Source: JAWKUK01 sp041398605
Lineage (GTDB): Bacteria > Planctomycetota > UBA1135 > GCA-002686595
Assembly (NCBI GenBank): GCA_041398605.1
Contig: JAWKUK010000005.1
Location: forward strand, 62,001-126,000
Direction of reading: 5' to 3'
DNA: 64,000 nt
The position numbers were made by a program, and so were the translations under genes. Positions 34,483 to 43,130 of the stretch are shown here, one piece after another; the stretch's first letter is position 1, and every line of letters begins with the position of its first letter. The notes beneath the pieces were generated by a model, which saw only the letters and a program-made list of their open reading frames with translations, ran no database searches and was not told where the DNA came from.

Positions 34483-37400
34483 ATGTTGCTCGCGCACCTC
34501 TCGCTCGCGATCGCCTGCCAAGGTCATCCGCACGGTTCGATCCCAAATCTCGCCTACCCCCCGGCGGAGCTCTATCAGCAGATCTCTCCGAATCTCAGCC
34601 CCGGCGTCCACGAGAACCAGCCGCATGTGGTCGACGGCTATCTCTTTTTGAGCGGGAACGCGCACCAAGAGATCTGGGACATCGCGGACCCGTATGCGCC
34701 GACGCGTCTCTCGTCGCTGAACAGCCCGCATGGAGCGGGCGAGGCAGAGGGGCACCAGCTCTCGTTCGCGCGCGTCCCTGACGGCAACGGCGGCTGGGAC
34801 ATCTTTGCAGCGACCGTCTCTGGGCGCGGCATCGACTTTTGGAAGATTACGGACCCCCATGCGCCGGAGCTGGCCCACGCGCTCGAGCTGCCGGGCATCG
34901 ACTACGGCGACAATACCCAGGCCGTTTGGGGCATCGCGTGGGACGGCCGGTACGTGTGGGTCGGGGGAACGAGCACCGGGCTCCACCTCGTCGACGCGCT
35001 CGATCCGTATCAGCCGACGATCGTGTCGCGCCTGACCACCGCGCAGCTCGGCGGCATCAGCGCGGGCCCCGCCTTTGCGCTCGGCAATCTCCTCGTCGTG
35101 ACGACGCCCAAGGGCTCATCCGGCATCGCGACCGTCGACATCGGCGACCCCAGCGCGCCTGTCCTGCTCGACGTCGAGCGACCGAACACTGGCGGCTCCT
35201 ACATCGGGTGGTTCTACGGCCGCAATACGCACCTGCAGACCCCGTTTCGCACGTTCGACGTGACGACCGATCCGACGAACATCACGCTCATCGGGACGGA
35301 CCAGACGCCGTACAGCGAGTACATGAACTTCGCCGAGGGGCGCCTGTTCCTCGGCTCGCTGCGCACCATCGCGGGCGGGCTCAGCGGGATCTTGATCTAC
35401 GACAATGCGGACCCGAACGACCTGCAGCTGATCGCGCACGTGCCCGGGCGGAATGACCCGCGGACGGACGACCAGTTCTGCGTTCCGGTCGGCAACCTGC
35501 TCGTCCTGTCGGACGACGAGGCGTCGGGGGTCCGCGGCTCGTTCATCGCGCCGATCGACACAGCGCCCGATACCGTGCCGCCGCGCGTGCTGTACGTCGA
35601 CCCGCCCGATGGATCGATCGGACAGCCCTTGACCACGCGCGTTGGGTTCTCGTTCTCCGATCAGATCGAGCTCGCGACGCTCGACCCGTCGTCGGTCATC
35701 CTGCGGCCCGTGCTGGGCGGCGCGAACGTGCCGGGGCGCTTTGGCGTGCTCCACACCGTCGCCTCGTTCTCTCCCGATGTGGCGCTGGCGCCGAACACGG
35801 CCTACGAGATCGTCCTGCCCGCTGGGGGCGTTAAGGACGTCGCCGGGAACGGGATCGCCACCACCTTCCGCGCGACGTTCCGGACCGGCTCCGGCGTGAA
35901 CACGGGCGGCCTCGCGATCGCCGCGCCGCCGCCGTCGCTCGTCAACGCGCCCGCGTCCTTCGCGGTCGTGAACCCGGACCCGCAGCACCTGACGTACACA
36001 TGGGACTTCGGCGACGGCACGCCGACGCAGCAAGGCCCGGCGGTCGCGCATACGTTCACCGAGGCCGGGCGCTTCGGCGTTCGCGTCACGTCCAGCACCT
36101 TTGTGGCCGCGACGATTCAGGCGGAGTACGCAGGCGCCGTAGGCGGCGCGGTCGTCCGCACGGGGCTCGCGGGACACCACGGGCCGGGCTATGTGGAGTT
36201 CCCCCGGGGGACGCCGAACCCGGGCGTGCGGCTCTCGTTCTCGGCGACCGCGCCGAGCGCTGCGCCCTACACGATTCGTGTCCGCTACTCGAACGGCGCG
36301 ACGACGACTCGGCGGATGCGGCTGCGCGTGAACGGCGTCTCGACGCTGTTGTTCCTGGCTGCGACAGGCGGGGTCTCGAGCTGGGCAGAGGCCACTGCGC
36401 AGATTCACTTGCGTGAAGGGCACAACGACCTCGACTTGCTCGCGGATGTCGGCACCGTCGGTGCGATGATCGATGAGTTCGTCTTGGAGGGGCTGTCTGC
36501 CTCGTCCGCCCAGGCCGAGGCCCTCACGGCCACGGGCGGCGTCGCGCCGGCGACGGCTCGCCCTGGGTTCCACGGCACCGGCTACGTCGAGTTCCCGACG
36601 AGCGGCGCCGCGACCCAGTCGCTCGAGGGTGTCTACGAGTCGACGACGGGCGGCGTGCACCTCGTGCGCGTGCGCTATTCCGCTGATACCGAGCGGCGGC
36701 TCGGGCTCTTCGTCGATGGCGTACGCCGCGCGGAGCTCACCCTGCCGGCCATCGCCTCTGGTTGGGCCACAGTGACGGCGGCAGTGCCGCTCGCTGCGGG
36801 GACCAACACGTTTGCGCTCCTCGCGGACGCCGGCACCCCGGGGCCCGACATCGACGAGGTGCAGATCGACGCGCCGCCGCCGCAGACGACGGCGTCGACC
36901 ACGCACATCGCGCATCGCCCGATCTCGCTCGTGGCGCCGACTCGCAGCGGCCCGCTGGCGTTCAGCGCGTCGGTCCGCCGGGTGTTCACCGTGAACCCTG
37001 ACGCGGACACCGTGACGGCGGTCGATGTCACGACGCGGCAGGTCGTGTTCGAGGTGCCGGTCGGTCGCCGTCCCGTGGCGCTCGCGCTGTACAACCCTGC
37101 GTTCGGCGCGCCGGAGGTGTGGGTCACGAGCCGCGACTCGCACGAGGTGACGGTCCTCGACGCGGCGAGCGGGGCCATCCTCGCGAACGTGCCCATGCCG
37201 TACGCGTCGCGCCCGCACGGCCTCGTCTTGGCGCCCAACGGGTCGGCCGCGTACGTCGTACTCGAGGCCCTCGGGCAGGTCCTGCGCATCGACCCCACGA
37301 CGCGACAGGTCGTAGGCGCCGCGGACCTGACGTCGCTCGCGGGCGGCTCGACGCCCCGGCTGCGCGGACTGGCCATGGCGAGCGATTCGCAGACGTTGCT

Positions 37401-39174
37401 CGTGCCGCGCTTCGTCTCCGGTGCGAGCGTGGGCGAGGTGTTCCGCGTCGACGCCCTCACGATGCAGCCGATCGGGGCCATTGCGCTCTCGCAGGACCTC
37501 GGGCCGGACACGCCTGATACGGGCCGCGGCCTGCCGAACTACCTCGCGTCGCTCACGATCAGCCCGGACGGCGCTCACGCGTTCGTGCCCGCAGTCAAGG
37601 ACAACATTCAGCGCGGCGAGTTCCGCGACGGCCTCGCGCTCACCCACGACAGCACCGTTCGGCCGATGCTCGCGCGCATCGACCTCGCGACCGGTCAGGA
37701 GGACCTCGCTGCGCGCATCGACCTGAACGATGCCGACTCGCCGGTGGCCGTCGAGACGAGCCACCTCGGGGACCTCGCGTTTGTCGCGCTGCAGGGGCTG
37801 AACGAGGTCGATGTCCGCGACGTTCGCACGGGCGAAGTGATCTCGAGCCTCAGCACCGGGCGCGCGCCCCAAGGCCTCGTCCTCGATGACCTCGGCGTGC
37901 TTTGGGTGCATGACTTCATGGACCGCAGCCTCACTGCGATCGACGTCGCGGCGCTCTTGAACGGCGCGGATACGACTGGCGTGACCCTCGCGCAGGTCTC
38001 CACCATCGCGACGGAGCGCCTGCCCGAGCCCGTGCTGCGAGGCAAGCGCATCTTCTACAACGCGTCCGATCCGCGCATGGCGTTCGAGGGCTACCTCAGC
38101 TGCGCGTCTTGCCACGTCGATGGCGCGGACGACGGGCGAGTGTGGGACTTCACGGATCGCGGCGAGGGCTTCCGTAACACGACTTCGCTCGAAGGGCGGG
38201 GCGGATCGGCCCACGGCCCCGTGCACTGGACCGCGAACTTTGACGAGATCCAGGACTTCGAGAACGACATCCGCGGCGGCTTCGGCGGCATCGGCTTCAT
38301 GTCGAACGCCGAGTTCCTGGCCGGGACGCGCAGCGATCCGCTCGGTGACCCGAAGGCGGGCATCAGCCCTGACCTCGACGCGCTCGCGGCTTATGTCGCG
38401 AGCTTGCGCCGCGCGCCGCCGAGCCCGTATCGCGCGGCGGACGGGACGCTGACGGCGGACGCAGCGCTCGGGCGCGCGCTGTTTGGCACGCTCGACTGTC
38501 GGACGTGCCATGTCGGGCCCGAGTTCACGGACAGCGGCGCGGCGCCGCTGCACGACGTCGGCACGATCGTGCTGCACTCTGGGCAGCGGCGCGGACAGCC
38601 GTTGACGGGGTTCGATACGCCGACGTTGAAGGGTGTCTGGGCGACCCCGCCCTACTTCCATGATGGCTCCGCCGCGACGTTGGACGATGTGCTCACGCGG
38701 CCCGGCCACGGCTCGGCGTCCTCGTTGACCTCCGTCGAGCGCGGGCGACTCGTGGCGTATCTCGCGCAGCTCGACGAGACGCTCGACCTCGCGACCCTGC
38801 CGCAGGTGGGCTGCGCGCCCTCCGAGGCGCAGGTGCTGGGCGGCGCAACGCTCGCGCCACACAGCAGCATGTTCGACACTTACGGCGTCGAGTTCCTCGC
38901 AGGCGATTCGACCGCCGCCGCGCGCTGGACCATCGGGATCGAGGATGCCGCGACCCGCACGATTCGCGTCTTTGGCGGTCCGCGTGGCACGGAGCGCCTT
39001 GAGCTCTGGGTGAATGACGTCATGGTCTCGCTGCCGTGGGCGCCCGGCATGCCGCCTTCGCGCGGGACGTTGACCGTATCCGGCGTCGCGCTGCGCGCCG
39101 GCGTGAACGTCATCGAGGTGCGCCAATCCGCGCTCGGCCTGGCGCTCCATGTCGATGGTGTCTTGATTCAGTGA
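34483..39174 (+). CDS. Giant exported multidomain protein: LVIVD, Ig-like, PKD, CBM, propeller, diheme cytochrome
   Basis: 1563 residues from ATG 34483; an open frame back to GTG 34336 overlaps the previous stop but reads poorly. The N-terminal signal is short (LLAHLSLAIACQG). Order by motif: an LVIVD/choice-of-anchor-like propeller (HVVDGYLFLSGNAHQEIWDIADP, DFWKITDPHAPEL), an Ig-like Big domain (PPDGSIGQPLTTRVGFSFSD), a PKD domain (TYTWDFGDGTPTQQGPAVAHTF), two CBM6/35-like modules (HHGPGYVEFPRG and FHGTGYVEFPTS), a YVTN propeller (VFTVNPDADTVTAVDV, EVWVTSRDSHEVTVLD) and a MauG/cytochrome-peroxidase-like part with heme sites C1207-ASCH and C1339-RTCH plus PTLKGVWATPPYFHDGSA. A further carbohydrate-binding module ends it. 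It probably binds polysaccharide outside the cell and moves electrons; this is an inference from domains. It is functionally paired with the dehydrogenase upstream. Confidence 0.83.
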   Translation: MLLAHLSLAIACQGHPHGSIPNLAYPPAELYQQISPNLSPGVHENQPHVVDGYLFLSGNAHQEIWDIADPYAPTRLSSLNSPHGAGEAEGHQLSFARVPDGNGGWDIFAATVSGRGIDFWKITDPHAPELAHALELPGIDYGDNTQAVWGIAWDGRYVWVGGTSTGLHLVDALDPYQPTIVSRLTTAQLGGISAGPAFALGNLLVVTTPKGSSGIATVDIGDPSAPVLLDVERPNTGGSYIGWFYGRNTHLQTPFRTFDVTTDPTNITLIGTDQTPYSEYMNFAEGRLFLGSLRTIAGGLSGILIYDNADPNDLQLIAHVPGRNDPRTDDQFCVPVGNLLVLSDDEASGVRGSFIAPIDTAPDTVPPRVLYVDPPDGSIGQPLTTRVGFSFSDQIELATLDPSSVILRPVLGGANVPGRFGVLHTVASFSPDVALAPNTAYEIVLPAGGVKDVAGNGIATTFRATFRTGSGVNTGGLAIAAPPPSLVNAPASFAVVNPDPQHLTYTWDFGDGTPTQQGPAVAHTFTEAGRFGVRVTSSTFVAATIQAEYAGAVGGAVVRTGLAGHHGPGYVEFPRGTPNPGVRLSFSATAPSAAPYTIRVRYSNGATTTRRMRLRVNGVSTLLFLAATGGVSSWAEATAQIHLREGHNDLDLLADVGTVGAMIDEFVLEGLSASSAQAEALTATGGVAPATARPGFHGTGYVEFPTSGAATQSLEGVYESTTGGVHLVRVRYSADTERRLGLFVDGVRRAELTLPAIASGWATVTAAVPLAAGTNTFALLADAGTPGPDIDEVQIDAPPPQTTASTTHIAHRPISLVAPTRSGPLAFSASVRRVFTVNPDADTVTAVDVTTRQVVFEVPVGRRPVALALYNPAFGAPEVWVTSRDSHEVTVLDAASGAILANVPMPYASRPHGLVLAPNGSAAYVVLEALGQVLRIDPTTRQVVGAADLTSLAGGSTPRLRGLAMASDSQTLLVPRFVSGASVGEVFRVDALTMQPIGAIALSQDLGPDTPDTGRGLPNYLASLTISPDGAHAFVPAVKDNIQRGEFRDGLALTHDSTVRPMLARIDLATGQEDLAARIDLNDADSPVAVETSHLGDLAFVALQGLNEVDVRDVRTGEVISSLSTGRAPQGLVLDDLGVLWVHDFMDRSLTAIDVAALLNGADTTGVTLAQVSTIATERLPEPVLRGKRIFYNASDPRMAFEGYLSCASCHVDGADDGRVWDFTDRGEGFRNTTSLEGRGGSAHGPVHWTANFDEIQDFENDIRGGFGGIGFMSNAEFLAGTRSDPLGDPKAGISPDLDALAAYVASLRRAPPSPYRAADGTLTADAALGRALFGTLDCRTCHVGPEFTDSGAAPLHDVGTIVLHSGQRRGQPLTGFDTPTLKGVWATPPYFHDGSAATLDDVLTRPGHGSASSLTSVERGRLVAYLAQLDETLDLATLPQVGCAPSEAQVLGGATLAPHSSMFDTYGVEFLAGDSTAAARWTIGIEDAATRTIRVFGGPRGTERLELWVNDVMVSLPWAPGMPPSRGTLTVSGVALRAGVNVIEVRQSALGLALHVDGVLIQ

Positions 39175-39235
39175 GGCGCGGCCTCGCGGATTCGTTTCTC
39201 GGCTTCTTGACCCACTGCTTCGCTCGCTCAATCCA

Positions 39236-40378
39236 ATGTCACGGCTCGCACTTCAATCCTCCCTCCTGTGCCTCGCCGCGCTCAGCGGCGCCTCGGAAGC
39301 GCGGGCGCAGCTCATCCATCGCTGGTCATTCGACGGGACTGGGACGACGGCGTTCGATTCGGTCGGCGGAGCGCACGGTGCGCTCATGGGCGGCGCGACG
39401 CTCACTGGGACGGGCGCGCTCACGTTCGACGGCGTCGACGACTACGTCGCGCTGCCGTCCGGCATCGGCAGCGCCTATGAGACGCAGACCTTCGAGATCT
39501 GGTTCGATTGGGCCGGCGGCGGCTCGAACATCCGGATCATCGACTTCGGTGACAACAACGGCACGGCGGGGCTGACGTACCTCATCCTGACGCCGCGCGC
39601 GTCGAACGGGAACGCCGCGGCGTACATCCAGACGACGCTCGGTGGCGGGTCGAAGAAAGTGTGGGCGAACAGCCCGGCCTCTTCGACCGGGACGACGCAC
39701 CTCGCGCTCGTCTACGACTCACCGAACGACGAGATGCGGATCTACTTCGATGGGACCTATCAGAGCTCGGTCACGCTCGCTGAGAACCTGAGCCAGCTCA
39801 ACGATGTCAATTGCTGGATCGGGCGGTCGAACTGGTCGACGGATCCTTATTACCGTGGCTCGGTCACCGAGCTGCGCGTCTTCAACTACGACCTGTCAAC
39901 GGCGGAGATCGCGGCGAGCTACGCCGCGGGCCCGGACAGCATCGGCACGATCGGGATCTCGTACTGCCAGCCGGCTGCTGCGAACCTGACGGGTTTCGCA
40001 GCGACCCTGGGCGCAAACGGCTCGGCGTCGGTCGCGAACAACGACCTCGTCCTGCAGGCGGCTCACGTCCCCCAGCACTCGTTTGCGATCTTCCTGACGA
40101 GCCGCACGCAGGGCTTCCACCTCAACCCGAGCGGTGGCCCTGGCTATCTCTGCCTCGCCGGCGGGATCGGGCGCTATGTAGGGCCGGGGCAGATCCAGAA
40201 CGCGGGCGCGGCGGAGCAGGTCTCCCTCGCGATCGACCTGACGGACCACCCGACGCCGAACGGCCTCGTCAGCGTCATGCCCGGTGAGACCTGGAACTTC
40301 CAGCTTTGGTACCGCGACGCCGTGGGGGGCGTGGCGACCTCGAACTTCTCCGACGCGCTCGAGGTCACATTCCAGTAG
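39236..40378 (+). CDS. Secreted LamG-domain protein with shared C-terminal module
   Basis: 380 residues. Signal peptide SSLLCLAALSGASEARAQ. Residues about 26-235 are a LamG/concanavalin-like jelly roll: IHRWSFDGTGTTAFDSVGG, LTFDGVDDYVALPSG, FEIWFDWAG, THLALVYDSPNDEMRIYFDG, GSVTELRVFNYDLSTAEIAASY. From GISYCQPAAANLTG the ~135-residue C-terminal module follows, with PGYLCLAGGIGRYVGPGQIQNAG and WNFQLWYRDAVGGVATSNFSD almost identical in layout to the copies at 2579-2995 and 12559-12975. It is a likely surface glycan-binding protein. It ends just ahead of a 16-bp tandem repeat. Confidence 0.85.
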   Translation: MSRLALQSSLLCLAALSGASEARAQLIHRWSFDGTGTTAFDSVGGAHGALMGGATLTGTGALTFDGVDDYVALPSGIGSAYETQTFEIWFDWAGGGSNIRIIDFGDNNGTAGLTYLILTPRASNGNAAAYIQTTLGGGSKKVWANSPASSTGTTHLALVYDSPNDEMRIYFDGTYQSSVTLAENLSQLNDVNCWIGRSNWSTDPYYRGSVTELRVFNYDLSTAEIAASYAAGPDSIGTIGISYCQPAAANLTGFAATLGANGSASVANNDLVLQAAHVPQHSFAIFLTSRTQGFHLNPSGGPGYLCLAGGIGRYVGPGQIQNAGAAEQVSLAIDLTDHPTPNGLVSVMPGETWNFQLWYRDAVGGVATSNFSDALEVTFQ

Positions 40379-40387
40379 CGCGCTCGC

Positions 40388-40468
40388 GGTTCGCGCGGCT
40401 GCCGGTTCGCGCGGCTGCCGGTCCGAGCGGCCGCCGGTCCGAGCGGCCGCCGGTCCGAGCGAGCCTCC
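40388..40468. repeat. 16-bp tandem repeat, five copies
   Basis: Units GGTTCGCGCGGCTGCC (x2) then GGTCCGAGCGGCCGCC (x2) and one variant with an extra base, at 40388, 40404, 40420, 40436 and 40452. Pairwise identical neighbours point to stepwise duplication. It sits in the 190-bp gap between two plus-strand genes. Confidence 0.9.
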
Positions 40469-40568
40469 GGTTCGACGCCCGGCTCGCCTCAGTTGTTCGC
40501 GGACGCCTGAAGGAAATGCGCATACGATCAAGGGACCGCTCCTCCCTGCGATCCTCGTTGCGCTCCTC

Positions 40569-43079
40569 ATGGCTCTCCTCCGAATGGCACCCTTGTCCCT
40601 GCTGATACCGGTCCTTGCGCTCACCGCGGTGACTCCCGTTGCGTACCCGCAGGACGGCGACACCGACCTCGCGGCCGAGATCGCGGCGCTACGGACGAGC
40701 ATCGAACGGCTGACCGCCAGGCTCGCGGCGTCGGGCGCCGTCGCGCCCTCCGGCGTCGCCGACCCGGCCGCGCGGTTGGAGGCCTTCGAGCGACACCAAG
40801 CGCTCGTGGCGAGCTCGCCGTTCGCAGACCTCCGCTGGCAGTTCCTCGGGCCGACCAACATCAGCGGGCGGGTCGTCGACGTCGCGGCCGTGACGCCGCG
40901 CGGTGAGAGCTACACCATGTACGCTGCGACCGCGTCGGGTGGTCTGTGGCGCAGCAAAAACGAGGGCACGACGTGGGAGCCCATCACTGAGCGGCTCCCG
41001 ACGGCGTCAATGGGTGACCTCGCGCTCGACCCGAGCGACCAGAGCACCCTCTGGCTCGGCACCGGCGAGGCGAACATCTTCCGCAGCTCGATGGCGGGCC
41101 TTGGGGTGTATCGCTCGGTGGATGGCGGCGAGACCTGGGAGCACAGAGGCCTCGGCGGGACGCACACGATCGCGCGCATCGTCGTGCACCCGCATGACTC
41201 CAACGTCGTCTACGTCGCGGCCTCCGGCGCGGAATGGGGCGCAGACGCCGAGCGCGGCGTGTACCGCACGCAGGACGCAGGGGAGACGTGGGAGAAGGTC
41301 CTGTTTGTCGGTGACGACGCGGGCGCGATCGACCTCGTCATGGATCCGACCAAGCCGGAGATCCTCTATGCCTCGACATGGCAGCGTCAGCGCAAGCTGT
41401 GGAACGACCCGCGCGCCGAGGATTGGCACACACGCAGCTCCATCTGGCGCACGAGCGACGGCGGCGAGGCTTGGGAGGAGATCGCGGAGGGCTTGCCCGC
41501 TCCCCAGCACCGGGGTCGCATCGGCATCGACGTCGCGCGCTCCAACCCGAGCGTCCTGTACGCATTTGTCGACAACTACGAGCCCGTCGAGCCGGGCGAG
41601 GACGCTGGCTCCGACTCCTATGGCCGGCGGCGCAAGGAGGGCATTCGCGGCGCGACGCTCTTCCGCAGCGACGACCGTGGCGCTCACTGGCGTCAGGTGA
41701 GTGAATCCAGCAGCTACATGGAGCGCCTGTCGGCGACGTACGGCTGGGTCTTCGGCCAGGTCCGCGTCGATCCGACGGACGAAGACACGGTCTACATCAT
41801 GGGCCTGGCCTTGAACGTCTCGAACGACGGCGGCGTCACGTTCCGTCGGCTGAGCGGGATGCACGGCGATCATCACGCGCTCTGGATCGATCCGAGCAAT
41901 CCGCGCTATATGATCAACGGCAACGACGGCGGGCTGAACGTCACCTACGACGGTGGCGAGCGCTGGCGCAACTTCACCGACGAGCTGCCGGCCGTTCAGT
42001 TCTACAACGTCGGGTTCGACATGGACGAGCCGTTCCATGTCTACGGCTCGATCCAGGACCACGGCAGCCGCCGCCGCGCGATCGATCTGAGCCGCGGCCG
42101 CGACCGCATCCGCGCCACGGACTGGGAGGACGCGCCAGGCGGCGAAGCTAGCCATCAATACCCCGACCCGACGGACCCGAACACGCTCTATGCGCAGGGC
42201 TTCTACGGCAGCATCTTCCGCGCCGACCTCGCGTCCGGCGCGCGCGCGAACGTGGCCCCGACCGCCGGGGAGGGCCAAGACGCGCTGCGCGGTCAATGGC
42301 TCGCGCCGTTCGTGATCTCACCACACAACCCGCGCATCCTCTACCACGGGATGAATCACCTGTATCGCTCGCTCGATCGCGGCGAGCGCTTCCAGCAGAT
42401 CAGCCCGGACCTCTCGTACAACGACCCCGACAAGAAGGGCGACATTCCCTATCAGACGATCTTCTCGATCTCGGAGTCGCCATCGGTCTTTGGCCGCATC
42501 TACGCCGGCACGGACGACGGCCGCTTGCACCGGACCGACGACAGCGGCGCGACGTGGCACGAGGTCACTGCGGGGCTCGCAGCGGACCGCTGGATCGCGC
42601 GTGTCATCGCCTCTGCGTTCGACGAGGACACCGTCTACGTCGCGCAGAACGGCAAGCGCAACGACGACTTTGCGCCGTACCTCTGGCGGTCACGCGACCG
42701 CGGCCGCCACTGGCAGGAGATCGGCGGGGGGATCCCCTGCGGCCCGATCAACGTCGTGCGGGAGGACCCGCACGACCCGGACCTGCTCTATGTCGGCACG
42801 GACGTCGGCGTCTACGTCACGCTCGACGGCGCTGCGACGTGGCACGCGCTCTCGAGCGGGCTCCCGACGACCTATGTCCACGACCTGATCGTGCACCCGC
42901 GCGAGGACCTGATCGTGATCGCGACGCACGGGCGCGGGATGTACGCCCTTGACGCGCGACCGATCCAGCGCTTCGGCGCCCCGCAAGACGACGTGGTCGC
43001 CGACGAGAGCGCCCCCGAGCTAGAAGCCCCCGAGCAACAAGAAGGCGACGAGGATGAAGAGGAGGACGGCGGCAAGTAG
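40569..43079 (+). CDS. Exported VPS10/sortilin-like BNR-propeller protein
   Basis: 836 residues from ATG 40569 (alternative 40584), with a hydrophobic signal (LLIPVLALTAVTPVAYP). The upstream frame to 40284 runs through the 16-bp repeat and is not credible. A short coiled-coil-like stretch (AAEIAALRTSIERLTARLA) precedes a sortilin-type ten-bladed propeller with many Asp-box-like turns: SKNEGTTWEPI, SVDGGETWEHR, TQDAGETWEKV, TSDGGEAWEEI, SDDRGAHWRQV, SNDGGVTFRRL, TYDGGERWRNF, TDDSGATWHEV, SRDRGRHWQEI, TLDGAATWHAL. The C-terminal 40 residues are very acidic (EAPEQQEGDEDEEED). These planctomycete proteins are often called glycosyl hydrolases, but no catalytic residue set is evident. A binding role is as likely. 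Confidence 0.83.
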   Translation: MALLRMAPLSLLIPVLALTAVTPVAYPQDGDTDLAAEIAALRTSIERLTARLAASGAVAPSGVADPAARLEAFERHQALVASSPFADLRWQFLGPTNISGRVVDVAAVTPRGESYTMYAATASGGLWRSKNEGTTWEPITERLPTASMGDLALDPSDQSTLWLGTGEANIFRSSMAGLGVYRSVDGGETWEHRGLGGTHTIARIVVHPHDSNVVYVAASGAEWGADAERGVYRTQDAGETWEKVLFVGDDAGAIDLVMDPTKPEILYASTWQRQRKLWNDPRAEDWHTRSSIWRTSDGGEAWEEIAEGLPAPQHRGRIGIDVARSNPSVLYAFVDNYEPVEPGEDAGSDSYGRRRKEGIRGATLFRSDDRGAHWRQVSESSSYMERLSATYGWVFGQVRVDPTDEDTVYIMGLALNVSNDGGVTFRRLSGMHGDHHALWIDPSNPRYMINGNDGGLNVTYDGGERWRNFTDELPAVQFYNVGFDMDEPFHVYGSIQDHGSRRRAIDLSRGRDRIRATDWEDAPGGEASHQYPDPTDPNTLYAQGFYGSIFRADLASGARANVAPTAGEGQDALRGQWLAPFVISPHNPRILYHGMNHLYRSLDRGERFQQISPDLSYNDPDKKGDIPYQTIFSISESPSVFGRIYAGTDDGRLHRTDDSGATWHEVTAGLAADRWIARVIASAFDEDTVYVAQNGKRNDDFAPYLWRSRDRGRHWQEIGGGIPCGPINVVREDPHDPDLLYVGTDVGVYVTLDGAATWHALSSGLPTTYVHDLIVHPREDLIVIATHGRGMYALDARPIQRFGAPQDDVVADESAPELEAPEQQEGDEDEEEDGGK

Positions 43080-43130
43080 CCGCCGCCCCGGCCGCGGCCC
43101 CTGAGCGTGAAGCGCCGCAGAGAGCCGGCG

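Noticed and set aside
35116..39231. A 1371-residue open frame on the minus strand
   Set aside because: It is antisense to the giant cytochrome gene, Arg-rich, without domains or a signal; long antisense frames are expected at this GC content.
40569..43079. Sialidase
   Set aside because: Many Asp-box-like turns, but no arginine triad or Tyr/Glu catalytic set could be seen; called sortilin-like instead.
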